Source: Martinezella dioscoreae
GTDB taxonomy: Bacteria > Pseudomonadota > Alphaproteobacteria > Rhizobiales > Rhizobiaceae
DNA: 64,000 nucleotides
Direction of reading: 5' to 3'
Assembly (NCBI RefSeq): GCF_009176305.1
Contig: NZ_BLAJ01000007.1
Coordinates: forward strand, 124,001 to 188,000
The translations under genes and the position numbers were made by a program. The notes below the pieces were generated by a model. It saw only the letters and a program-made list of their open reading frames with translations. It did no database searches and was not told the DNA's origin. Positions 44,418-52,989 of the stretch are shown here, piece after piece. Numbering within the stretch: the stretch's first letter is position 1; the number at the start of each line of letters is the position of its first letter.

Positions 44418-45986
44418 TCAGGGCCGGAGCGAGACCGGCCCTTTTTCCGTCAGTTCCGTATAGGCGAGCGTCTGGTCGAGATGCTCCGCCCGTAGGCAGA
44501 GCAGCTTTTCGGCATAGGTAAGCCTGATCGCCATATAGGCGCCGTCTTCGGCGACATTGGACAGCTCGGCCGGATCCTTCGCCAAATCGAAGAGCAGCGG
44601 CGGCAGCCCGGCGCAATGGACATATTTGAAGCGCTCGTCGCGAACGACCGCCAGATTGCAGGCATTGGACCGCAAGCCGAAATGCTGCTCGGGGACACCC
44701 TCGGCAATATCGCGGAAATCGAACTCCCAGAAAGCCGCGTCGCGCCAGTTTTCCGGCTCGGAACCGGAAAGGAACGGCAGCAGGCTTTCGCCATCGACAT
44801 GATTTGCCGGGGCGATGCCAAGCCGGTCGCACAGGCTCGGGAAAATATCCGCAGCACTGGTGAAATGCTCCACTTGCCGGCCGTGCGTGGCAAGCTGGCC
44901 GGGATTGCGAATAACGAGCGGCACATGATAGCTGCCGTCGAAGAAACCGCCCTTGCCGAGCATCCAGTGGTCGCCCATCATCTCGGCATGATCTGATGTG
45001 AAGACGATGATGGTATCGTCCCAGGCGCCTGCATCCTTCAATGCCTGCCAGATCCGGCCGAGCTGCGCGTCGACCTCGGCAATCATGCCGTAATAGATCG
45101 CGCGGATCGCCGCAAAGTCTTGTGACGTCCAGTCGCTAATGGAGCCTTTGCCGCCATAGATGAAGCCGCTCTTGCCGATCAGTGGTAGGCCAAAGGCGAG
45201 CAGCGGATGCGCTGCCATTTCCGTCTCGCGATCGGCGGCGCGCGCAAAGGTCGGGCCGTCGGCGGGCGAAAACATACGGTTATAAGGCTCCGGCACCGAG
45301 AAAGGCGGATGCGGCCTTAGGAAGGAAACATGCGCGAACCAGGGCTGATCCTGTTCGCCGAGCCAGCGGATGAATTCGCCCGCCAGAAAGGCCGTCTGCG
45401 TCTCCTCCTTGGAATAGGCGGGTGCGTTGCTGGAAATCTCGCCGGGTTCGGCGCCGACGGGAATATGGATATCCCGGCTGACGGCATCGGCATGGCCGCG
45501 CGACCGCAGCCAGGAAAGCCATTGTTTCTCGTGCTCGGGCAAAAGCTGCCGCGGCGTGAAGCCGGGCAGTACTCCCTCATAGGTCGTCAGATGCGGATCG
45601 TGGGGATCGCGGCTGCGCGGATCGGGCGCCGTGTCGGTATAGCCGAACAGCGTCGGGTCATAGCCGGCCCGCCGCGCCGCGAGCGCGACATTGTCGAAAC
45701 GGCCATCCAGCGGCGAACCATTGCGGCAAACACGATGGTTCATCTGGTAAAGACCGGTATAGAGCGTCGCGCGCGCCGGCGAACAGGGGGCCGTTCCGGC
45801 ATAGTGCCGCCGGAAGAGCACGCCTTCCCGCGCGAGCGCATCGACATTCGGCGTCTTCACGCATTGATGCCCGACGGCGGAGAGGCAATCTCCCCGCCAC
45901 TGGTCGGCTGAAATCAGCAGGACATTCGGGCGTTTGCCCTCAACACCAGCGACAGAACGCCGTTTAGTGCTGGTTGGATTTGGCAT
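44418..45986 (-). CDS. Sulfatase / phosphonate monoester hydrolase family enzyme
   Basis: This 522-residue alkaline-phosphatase-superfamily hydrolase has metal ligands at the N-terminus in NVLLISADQWRGD, the formylglycine-forming motif CSPAR (about residues 68-72) and TSDHAEMMGDH further on (about 330-340). Overall layout and many blocks (ATLYTGLYQMNHR, FFDGSYHVPLVI, FDFRDI) resemble the rhizobial and Burkholderia phosphonate monoester hydrolases more than classical arylsulfatases. It has no signal peptide, so it is probably cytoplasmic. Its start lies inside the 3' end of exoB (23-base overlap), and its 3' end contains a terminator of the opposite gene. Confidence 0.85.
   Translation of the reverse strand: MPNPTSTKRRSVAGVEGKRPNVLLISADQWRGDCLSAVGHQCVKTPNVDALAREGVLFRRHYAGTAPCSPARATLYTGLYQMNHRVCRNGSPLDGRFDNVALAARRAGYDPTLFGYTDTAPDPRSRDPHDPHLTTYEGVLPGFTPRQLLPEHEKQWLSWLRSRGHADAVSRDIHIPVGAEPGEISSNAPAYSKEETQTAFLAGEFIRWLGEQDQPWFAHVSFLRPHPPFSVPEPYNRMFSPADGPTFARAADRETEMAAHPLLAFGLPLIGKSGFIYGGKGSISDWTSQDFAAIRAIYYGMIAEVDAQLGRIWQALKDAGAWDDTIIVFTSDHAEMMGDHWMLGKGGFFDGSYHVPLVIRNPGQLATHGRQVEHFTSAADIFPSLCDRLGIAPANHVDGESLLPFLSGSEPENWRDAAFWEFDFRDIAEGVPEQHFGLRSNACNLAVVRDERFKYVHCAGLPPLLFDLAKDPAELSNVAEDGAYMAIRLTYAEKLLCLRAEHLDQTLAYTELTEKGPVSLRP
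44421..44446 (+). terminator. Terminator of the DUF1993 gene inside the sulfatase 3' end
   Basis: GGGCCGG-AGCGAGA-CCGGCCC followed by five T begins 10 bases after the DUF1993 stop. The hairpin lies within the last codons of the convergent sulfatase gene. Confidence 0.8.
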
Positions 45987-46947
45987 GCCAATTCCAGGCG
46001 GATTGGATGATCTCGGTCAGGTCATATTGCGGCGACCAGCCAAGAATATCGCGAGCCTTGTCGTTATTCGCGACAAGCGTCGTCGAATCGCCCTCGCGGC
46101 GGCCGACATACTCGACCGGAAACGGCCGGTTCGACACGGTCTCGATCGTTCCGAGCAATTCCTTCACCGTCGTACCGGTGCCGGTGCCGAGGTTGAGCGC
46201 GACGGAATCGCCGCCATCAAGCAAATATTGCACGGCTCGCACATGAGCGTCGGCGAGGTCTAACACATGGATGTAATCGCGCACGCAGGTGCCGTCGCGC
46301 GTGTCATAGTCGCTGCCGAAGACCTTGAAGCCCTGACGGCGACCAAGGGCGGCATCGATGGCGAGCGGGATCGCATGGGTTTCCGGCGTATGCCATTCGC
46401 CGATGCGCCCCTCGAAATCGGCGCCGGCAGCATTGAAATAGCGCAGAACCACGGAGCGCAGCCCCTTGTATTGGTCATAATCCGCCAGCGCCTGCTCGAC
46501 GATATATTTCGTGCGGCCATAAGGATTGATCGGCACCTGCTGGTGGCTCTCGTCCAGCGGCACGCTCTGCGGTAGACCGTATGTTGCGCAGGTCGAGGAG
46601 AAGACGAAAGCCTTCACACCGGCCGCCTGCGCTGCGGACAGCAGCGTCAGCGTGCCGATGACATTGTTTTCGTAGAAGGCGACGGGATCCTTGACCGATT
46701 CGCCGACCTCGATCAGTGCGGCGAAATGCAGGATAGCGGCAGGCTTGTGCTTGGCCAGCACCTCGTCGAGGCGCGCCCGATCGCGGATATCGCCTTCCTC
46801 GGCCGGACCCCATTTGACGAATTCGCGATGCCCATTGGAGAAATTGTCGTAGACGACGGGTTTGAACCCCTTATTCGCCAGATCCAGACAAGTGTGCGAA
46901 CCGATATATCCGGCTCCGCCGACCACAAGCACCGTTTCTCCTGCCAT
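45964..46947 (-). CDS. exoB: UDP-glucose 4-epimerase
   Basis: This 327-residue short-chain dehydrogenase-type epimerase interconverts UDP-glucose and UDP-galactose, supplying galactose for exopolysaccharide and LPS. The NAD motif GGAGYIGSH is at residues 8-16, the catalytic Ser/Tyr/Lys are in SSTCATYG and PYGRTKYIVE, and TGTGTTVKELL lies near the C-terminal substrate domain. Length and sequence fit rhizobial ExoB. The ATG at 46947 follows AAGGG; the ATG two codons earlier is less well placed. It is co-transcribed with the overlapping sulfatase gene. Confidence 0.92.
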   Translation of the reverse strand: MAGETVLVVGGAGYIGSHTCLDLANKGFKPVVYDNFSNGHREFVKWGPAEEGDIRDRARLDEVLAKHKPAAILHFAALIEVGESVKDPVAFYENNVIGTLTLLSAAQAAGVKAFVFSSTCATYGLPQSVPLDESHQQVPINPYGRTKYIVEQALADYDQYKGLRSVVLRYFNAAGADFEGRIGEWHTPETHAIPLAIDAALGRRQGFKVFGSDYDTRDGTCVRDYIHVLDLADAHVRAVQYLLDGGDSVALNLGTGTGTTVKELLGTIETVSNRPFPVEYVGRREGDSTTLVANNDKARDILGWSPQYDLTEIIQSAWNWHAKSNQH

Positions 46948-47098
46948 GACCATCCCTTCTTAACTCACAAGGATTTGCCGCCTCGAACGCGGCGGACCGG
47001 TTCGATCCGACGCGTACACTTAGAGAGCTGTAGCCGACTTGCAAGGCGGGAGAAAGGAGCAAGATTGGTAGTCTCAAGAATGGACGCAGGCGAAAAAG

Positions 47099-47782
47099 CT
47101 AAGCCGGCTTCACCTCCGCCTTGCCGCTATGCATGAGAATTCCCGCAAGCGCCAGAACCGGCGGCAGCAGGAAACAAGCCATGCCGACGATCAGGAAAAG
47201 CGCCGCCGCCAGCGCGCAGCCGAAGGCAAAGCCGCCGACGGCCGCTCCCATGCGGCGAAGCCGCGCCTGCATCGCCGCCTTTTCTTCTGGCTTGGCACCA
47301 TGGAGCAGATCGGCGATGTCGATCATGATCTGCGTCGTCGTGCCCGTCATCATGGTCGTCGGTGGTGTCGAGCCGAGGTGAATGCGATGCGCCGTCGTCT
47401 GGATAGCCATGGCGGCGACAAGGGTCATGCCCGTCAGAAGCGGCTGCCAGCCGTCTCCATCGCCAAACGGACCGAAGCGCAAAGCGAGGATCGCCGCGAA
47501 CGCTAATAGCAGCAATTTCAGCGAGAGGATGATCTGCAGCGTCGGCAGATTGCGCCGCGAGAGATCGCCGCCAAGGAGACGGGCGAGAATGACGACGACG
47601 CAGAAAACCGGCAACGCCAGAAGCTTGGCGAGAGCGCCCGACGTTCCAAGCGCCAGGGAAGCGCCGAGCGTGACGAAATTGCCCGTGACATGCGCCGTGA
47701 ACAGGCCATGCAGGGCAAGAAACCCCGCGGTATCGACATAGCCGCCATTGATGCTCAGAAGGGTGGGCAGGCTCGGCTTCAT
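47099..47782 (-). CDS. DUF1275 (YoaK-like) membrane protein
   Basis: This 227-residue protein has about six membrane segments and the DUF1275 hallmarks NGGYVDTAGFLALHGLFTAHVTGNFVTLG at the N-terminus and STPPTTMMTGTTTQ in the middle. Function is unknown. The ATG at 47782 is the canonical start; the frame to 47872 is longer without support. It is separated from exoB by about 150 bases and is the last clearly chromosomal-type gene before the tra genes. Confidence 0.85.
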   Translation of the reverse strand: MKPSLPTLLSINGGYVDTAGFLALHGLFTAHVTGNFVTLGASLALGTSGALAKLLALPVFCVVVILARLLGGDLSRRNLPTLQIILSLKLLLLAFAAILALRFGPFGDGDGWQPLLTGMTLVAAMAIQTTAHRIHLGSTPPTTMMTGTTTQIMIDIADLLHGAKPEEKAAMQARLRRMGAAVGGFAFGCALAAALFLIVGMACFLLPPVLALAGILMHSGKAEVKPA

Positions 47783-47936
47783 TGCTTTCTCGCTCGCTTC
47801 GATCGTCTCCGACCTTATCGCGCCGAATGACCTCCAATGTCGAGACGTTTGCGCGCTGGAGAAGCGAAACATCGCCGTGCGGCGCCGGTCGGTCCGGATA
47901 TAAGCCTATCGTTCCCTCTAAAATCTCCGGATGCTC

Positions 47937-50900
47937 TCAGCGATCAACGCCACGGGCATGGTTGATCGTTCGAAGTTGGCGCTCGGCGATAATCTCTTCT
48001 GCCCTATCTGTAGCGACGACACGTTGGACCATGCGCAATTGGCCCAGGATGGCCTTGAAGTCCGTCTGCTGAGACTTTGAGACCATCTTGGCAGCATCAG
48101 CTTCATTGCGCAAAATGACACCGGGTCCGAAGCGAGCATCAAGTGCCTTGCTAACGAGAGAAAATTCCTGACGGACATCTGCCGACAACGACCGGACCAA
48201 TCGTGCCAGTTCGCGCGGCTTCTTCTCCGTCTCGGACGAAATGTGTCGCAGCGCTGTCTGAGCGGTTCTCGTCAACGCCGGAATAGGTATTGCCATCCGT
48301 TCCCGCTCTATCATGACCGCCGCTTTTTCGTCCTCAAAAGCGCTCAAGTAAAATCGCCCCAGAGAGCGTACATTAGCACCAACTGCTTCAACCGCCCGCA
48401 GAGCTTCCCTACGCTCGCGACCACCGGCAAGCAGCCTATCCATCATTCTGCCGCTACCGCGCAAAGGGCCATAGGCAGTTGGCTCTGTGGTGACGGCACG
48501 CGCAATACGCTCAGGGTCGATCTGCTTTTGCACCAGATCTTCGATCATCGCCACGGCGGCTGCGGGATCGCGCCAGATCACGGATCCCGTCGCGGTGAGT
48601 GCTGCTCTCGCCTGTTTGTAATGCTCAGTCTCGATTACGCGTGTTCGAGCCTCCTCGTCGAGGCTTACATTGAATTTCGTGACCGCCGGCAACATCGCAG
48701 GCGATGCGAGTTGGGCGAGACGCGCCTCTTCTGCAAACGATCGGGTTAGGGAGTTCACCGCGGGTAATAGATCGGAAGCATCCGCCGTTGGAACGGGCAA
48801 GGCGTCTTTGTCGTGTGTTGCGTGAATAGCAGCATTTCGCCCTGAAGTTGCGACTGGCACCTCCAGGGGCACGTTCGCCCGTCGCCAGAGCCGCGCCACA
48901 TGATCACTTTTTGCCGTGAGCCAATTGGATAGGCGCTCCACCTGTAACTCGACGGCGTAACCATACTCCGCGATAGTGTCGATGCCGCGCCGCCGTGCGA
49001 AATCGAAAGCTACGGATTGATAAGACGGCTCGTTTTCGAAATCGAGCGTCGTCGTCTTTTCGCCGGGGCGCGACAGCCGTTCAATCAATTGCGCAAAGAG
49101 CGTCGGCGGGCGGTGTTCGGCGTCAATTTGCTCCATCCGAGCCTCGGCCTTATCAATTGAATATGCCGTCCAAATATTGCGGCCGACAATGCGATCCTCG
49201 AAATGCCTCGCCCCCGTTTCCTCATCAACAACGGGCATTTTAACGGTAACTTTTTCAGTCCCCTCCTTGCGCATGGTCACTATATCCCCGACCCCGACGC
49301 CGGCCGTCTCAAGCGCCTTGGGCAGATTGACGCCCCAAAGGCGATGCGTGGTTCCATCGGTCGTTCTGACGTCGACATAAGGAGAAGGACCAGAGTCGTC
49401 CCGCTTGCGAAACTTCGCAAGTCCGATTTCAACAACCTCGCCGGTGATGCCAGTGGCATGCTCGACGCGTGTCGTCTTGGCCCGTTCGAACTTTGGCTGA
49501 AAATCTTCCCTTGCCGCATAAAGATCGACACGCTCGCGATGACGCGTCATGGCAACATATGTCAGGTGTCGGTCCATCATGCCTGTTGCCAGCACGAAAG
49601 CGCGGTTGAAGGTCGATCCTTGAGTCTTGTGAATCGTTGCAGCGTAGCCATGGTCGACGTTGCGATAAGTCTCCTCGGAGAACATGACATCCCGACCACT
49701 GTCCAACCGAACCAAAAGCAATGGTACCCCGCCTCGACCCGCTGTCGATATGACCGTTCCAAACATGCCGTTCTTGACGTGCTGAACAGTTAAGTGAGGG
49801 GCTTTGGGTTCGACGAACCGTGCATTTTCGAGGAAGATGATCCGGTCTCCCTCGCTAAACTCACGTATGCCGCGCTCTGTACGAAACGACCTACCCTCCC
49901 CAAGCGCATCCTGTTGCAACAGGATCGCACGGATCGCGTCGTTGAGGCGTCTCACATCGCTGTTAGAGTGGGCGAGAACCATCAACTCGTCGCCACGCAA
50001 TTTACGACCTTCGGCCTCCACCTTGGCAATGGCATCAAGGCGGGCGCTGACCCAGTCGGAGACGATGCGTTGAACCGCATCATTGCGCGTGTCACTTTCA
50101 AGGAGATGGCCATGGGCGCTATAGGCACTCAAGGCTTCCTCGACATTTCCACGGGCAAATAGACGAGACGCCTCTCGCGCCCATTCGTGTCTCTGGCGGC
50201 GAACGCCGACCAATTCGGCAAAGCCGATGCGCTCGACGACGGCACGGAAGGCAGCCCCCGCCTGGATCGGCTGAAGTTGCATCGCGTCGCCGACAAGAAC
50301 CGCTTTCGCCCCGGCATCCTCGACGCGTTTGAGGAGACGTGCCATCTGTTGCGACGATACCATGCCAGCTTCGTCTAGGACCAAGACATCGCCCTTCTGA
50401 AGTAGGTCATGATCGTTTTTCCAGGCAAGCTCCCAAGCGGCAATCGTACGCGAACGGATCCCGGAACTGCCAGTCAATGCCTCCGCCGCCTTGCCGGCGA
50501 GCGCTGCTCCGAGGACGCGCCTGCCGTCTCGTTCCCAGGCGAGACGTGCCACACTCAGCAATGTCGATTTGCCAGCGCCCGCAATCCCGACGACCGCGGC
50601 AATGCCGCTATCGGCCGTGATATGCCGAACCGCATCGAGCTGCTCAGCGTCAAGGCGGATGACCCTGTCGGGAGCCGCCTCAATCTCACCTATGGCGGCA
50701 TCAACTTGGGATGACGATACCGCGAAACCACCCATGTTCGAGAGATTGAATGCCGACCGCGCCATATGGAATTCGGTTCTGATCGTCGCGCGCGTCGTGA
50801 AGACCGCCGGCAGCTCTACCCCACCAGTTTCCGCACTCACCTGCTGCGGCCGCAGCATTACCAAATCGTCCGACGCCATCAGTTTCGCGCGGATATTGGC

Positions 50901-51821
50901 AAAGACGATTGGATCATCAACGTGGCGGTGCAGGGCACGGGCGATCTCGGCTTCACCAAAAGTCGAGCGCTCATTGCTGAGTTGCCTAAGCAGTAGACCG
51001 GGGTCGGCAGCAAGGCGATCCGCCGTCTCGTAACGCCGCGCCAACGCCGCCGGGGCGAAATAGACATTGGCACCCTTGCGTAGAAGCGCCGTGCGGGCAG
51101 GACCGAGATGACGCTGCCCCATTCCCCGCAATCCCTGCTCCTCATAGGAGCGGCCGTCTATGCGAATATCGTGACCGGCAAGTGCCAGATGGCGCGTTAC
51201 CGTTTGAGCCCAGGCAAGCTTCCACTCCTCCATCGTTTCCTTGTTGCCTGCCCACGGACGGTAAATGATTGCTCCTTTCGGCCTATCTGGGCTTTTGAGG
51301 CGCAGAGGCTCGCCGGTGTCGTCGACGATAGCGATCTGCTTCGGCCCAAACCCTTCCGCGGTCAGCGGACGCAGTGTGGTCATAACGTGGACGTGCGGAT
51401 TTCCCTTCTTATCGTGATAGACCCAGTCTGCAACCATTCCGCACGACAGGAGGTTCTCGCGAACGAAATCGCGCACCAGCGCGATATTCTCAGTCCTGCC
51501 GAGCTCGTTTGGAAGCGCAAGGATAATCTCGCGGGCTAACCGTGCATCACACCGGGTCTCGAAGCAATCGACAGCATTCCAGAGCGCCTCACTGGCGCCG
51601 GCAACCGATCGTCCGTCGATTAAAGTTCGCAACCATGCCGGTGTATCGTCAGGCAGAGCGAGTTCCTCATGGATGAGTTCGTCCGCCCTCGCGGAGTAGC
51701 GGAACTTAGTCCCTACCTGCTCATCCGTCATCTTGGTACGATGCCGATAGGCAGCAGCCGAGACAACGCTCTGTCCCGCTCCGCGGCTGATCATTTTCGC
51801 TCTCAAAAACATAATAGCCAA
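47937..51821 (-). CDS. traA: Conjugative relaxase TraA (Ti/Sym-plasmid type)
   Basis: This roughly 1294-residue protein has an N-terminal MobA/MobL-type relaxase domain (ISRGAGQSVVSAAAYRHR, then the metal-binding HVHV in GNPHVHVMTTLRP near residue 150). A TraI-like helicase follows with Walker A GIAGAGKST (about residue 410), VLVLDEAGMVSSQQM, and HKTQGSTFNRAFV with VAMTRHRERVDLY late in the helicase. The C-terminal part (after about 900) is less conserved and may contain the secretion signal. TraA nicks oriT and unwinds the transferred strand. The TTG at 51821 gives the family start LAIMFLRAKMISRG and has GGAAGAG upstream; a GTG at 51845 is possible. It is divergent from traCD, with oriT expected between. 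Confidence 0.93.
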   Translation of the reverse strand: MAIMFLRAKMISRGAGQSVVSAAAYRHRTKMTDEQVGTKFRYSARADELIHEELALPDDTPAWLRTLIDGRSVAGASEALWNAVDCFETRCDARLAREIILALPNELGRTENIALVRDFVRENLLSCGMVADWVYHDKKGNPHVHVMTTLRPLTAEGFGPKQIAIVDDTGEPLRLKSPDRPKGAIIYRPWAGNKETMEEWKLAWAQTVTRHLALAGHDIRIDGRSYEEQGLRGMGQRHLGPARTALLRKGANVYFAPAALARRYETADRLAADPGLLLRQLSNERSTFGEAEIARALHRHVDDPIVFANIRAKLMASDDLVMLRPQQVSAETGGVELPAVFTTRATIRTEFHMARSAFNLSNMGGFAVSSSQVDAAIGEIEAAPDRVIRLDAEQLDAVRHITADSGIAAVVGIAGAGKSTLLSVARLAWERDGRRVLGAALAGKAAEALTGSSGIRSRTIAAWELAWKNDHDLLQKGDVLVLDEAGMVSSQQMARLLKRVEDAGAKAVLVGDAMQLQPIQAGAAFRAVVERIGFAELVGVRRQRHEWAREASRLFARGNVEEALSAYSAHGHLLESDTRNDAVQRIVSDWVSARLDAIAKVEAEGRKLRGDELMVLAHSNSDVRRLNDAIRAILLQQDALGEGRSFRTERGIREFSEGDRIIFLENARFVEPKAPHLTVQHVKNGMFGTVISTAGRGGVPLLLVRLDSGRDVMFSEETYRNVDHGYAATIHKTQGSTFNRAFVLATGMMDRHLTYVAMTRHRERVDLYAAREDFQPKFERAKTTRVEHATGITGEVVEIGLAKFRKRDDSGPSPYVDVRTTDGTTHRLWGVNLPKALETAGVGVGDIVTMRKEGTEKVTVKMPVVDEETGARHFEDRIVGRNIWTAYSIDKAEARMEQIDAEHRPPTLFAQLIERLSRPGEKTTTLDFENEPSYQSVAFDFARRRGIDTIAEYGYAVELQVERLSNWLTAKSDHVARLWRRANVPLEVPVATSGRNAAIHATHDKDALPVPTADASDLLPAVNSLTRSFAEEARLAQLASPAMLPAVTKFNVSLDEEARTRVIETEHYKQARAALTATGSVIWRDPAAAVAMIEDLVQKQIDPERIARAVTTEPTAYGPLRGSGRMMDRLLAGGRERREALRAVEAVGANVRSLGRFYLSAFEDEKAAVMIERERMAIPIPALTRTAQTALRHISSETEKKPRELARLVRSLSADVRQEFSLVSKALDARFGPGVILRNEADAAKMVSKSQQTDFKAILGQLRMVQRVVATDRAEEIIAERQLRTINHARGVDR

Positions 51822-52012
51822 ATTTGACTCTTCCTTTTCCAGCACATCGGTACCGCATAGATATCGAGAGACCTGGCGAAAAGGCCCATAATAGGCCGGT
51901 TTTCTAGGATGAATTCCACTTTCCTATATTATTTCAGTCCATTTGACTACTGCATTTAATGCAGTATAAAAGATTCCATTAGATTTGATCCCGATGAAAG
52001 AAAGGACAGGGC
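51822..52012. other. traA-traC divergent region, probable oriT site
   Basis: 191 AT-rich bases. In Ti/Sym-type systems oriT lies in this position. I see a partial inverted repeat AAAAGGCC/GGCCGGTTTT near 51879-51903 and the promoter-palindrome at 51943-51970. I cannot point to a nick site. Confidence 0.5.
51943..51970 (+). promoter_or_regulatory. traC promoter with an operator palindrome in its spacer
   Basis: TTGACT (51943-51948), a 16-base spacer and TATAAA (51965-51970) form a near-consensus promoter. The perfect dyad ACTGCATTTAATGCAGT (51949-51965) fills the spacer exactly and shares its last base with the -10 box. A protein bound there would block RNA polymerase. It resembles, but is not, the TraR tra box. 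Confidence 0.65.
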
Positions 52013-52237
52013 ATGCGTGCAAGAAGCACGGCTTCCGAGATGGACACGCAGATCGAGCTGCTCAGGGAGAAGCGCAAGAGGATGGTCGCCAAGGCCAATG
52101 AACGTTTCGCTAGCGCGGCACGGAGGGCAGGTCTCGCGGAACTGGACATTTCCGACGCCGAGCTCAATGAGGTTCTCGCCGAAATCACAGCGCGATTTCG
52201 CGACGGTGAAAAAAGGAAAACGGGCGCATCCACTTAA
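52013..52237 (+). CDS. traC: Conjugal transfer protein TraC
   Basis: This 74-residue protein has a helical, charged N-terminal half (ASEMDTQIELLREKRKRMVAKANERFA) and LAELDISDAELNEVLAEITARF, the pattern of TraC of rhizobial and Agrobacterium plasmids, an accessory relaxosome protein. The ATG follows AAGGA. At 74 residues it is a little shorter than the Ti-plasmid protein (about 98). It is directly followed by traD. Confidence 0.85.
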   Translation: MRARSTASEMDTQIELLREKRKRMVAKANERFASAARRAGLAELDISDAELNEVLAEITARFRDGEKRKTGAST

Positions 52238-52256
52238 GAGGCTAGATCAGCGGATT

Positions 52257-52514
52257 ATGCTTCTCGAACGCAGGCAGCAGCGTGACATGATAAAAGATCG
52301 CAAGCGCGAAACGCGCGAAAAGATGATCTTCGGCGGATTGATCATCAAGGCTGGCTTGCGAAAGGCCGATCGTGCGTTCCTGCTCGGCGCCTTGATCGAG
52401 GCGAGCCGGATCCCGCCTGATACCGCGCAATACCGCCATCTACACAAGATTGGTATGGAAGCGTTCCGCGCCGATGCACGCATGACGAATTCGGAAAGCA
52501 AGGACCTAGCATGA
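52257..52514 (+). CDS. traD: Conjugal transfer protein TraD
   Basis: This is about 85 residues with the TraD core TREKMIFGGLIIKAGLRKADRAFLLGALIEAS. The frame is open back through traC, so the start is uncertain: ATG at 52257 or GTG at 52206 (32 bases inside traC). TraD is a small accessory DNA-processing protein. In related plasmids traG (coupling protein) follows; here it does not. Confidence 0.8.
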   Translation: MLLERRQQRDMIKDRKRETREKMIFGGLIIKAGLRKADRAFLLGALIEASRIPPDTAQYRHLHKIGMEAFRADARMTNSESKDLA

Positions 52515-52542
52515 CGATAAAGTGAGGTGGCGCGCGCAAATC

Positions 52543-52731
52543 TTACTCCGCGCGTTCGGCCTCGAGAGCGGCAATCTCGTCGGAGATTTCCGCGATGCGT
52601 TGACGGAGCTCCGCCTCGGTACCGTCGTCCACCTCGCCTTCGCCAAAACAATAGCGGGCAATGTGCAGCTCAAGCTTGGCTTCAAGCTGCTCGCGCTGTG
52701 TGCGCAGATGTTTGAGATAGCTGTTTCGCAT
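52543..52731 (-). CDS. Small coiled-coil hypothetical protein
   Basis: This 62-residue frame is almost entirely helical and charged, with heptad-like spacing (LKHLRTQREQLEAKLELH, then LRQRIAEISDEIAALEAE). Similar small proteins are, to my recollection, found near tra genes of rhizobial plasmids. The ribosome-binding site is weak. Its function is unknown. Confidence 0.5.
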   Translation of the reverse strand: MRNSYLKHLRTQREQLEAKLELHIARYCFGEGEVDDGTEAELRQRIAEISDEIAALEAERAE

Positions 52732-52989
52732 TGCGAATACGCTTTCAAAGAAATGAAGTCACTCCCAATAAATAGGTTCGAAATCAGAAAGTTTCGATAG
52801 ACGTCCCATCACCCACCTGAAACTCTTGTCACGAAATGCCGCAATGCCGCCGTTTCACACTTGTTTCAAAGTGACCGACCGGTCATCACATTCATGCGAC
52901 TGCGGCTGAAATGATCCCGAGGGCAAATATTAGGCGCTGACATCAGCTTCAAATTCGGGCTAATTCAGGCGGAGTGTTCGAGGTATGTT

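Noticed and set aside
51949..51965. TraR tra box
   Set aside because: The tra box has TGCA half-sites four bases apart (TGCAGATCTGCA); here they are five apart with a TTTAA centre.
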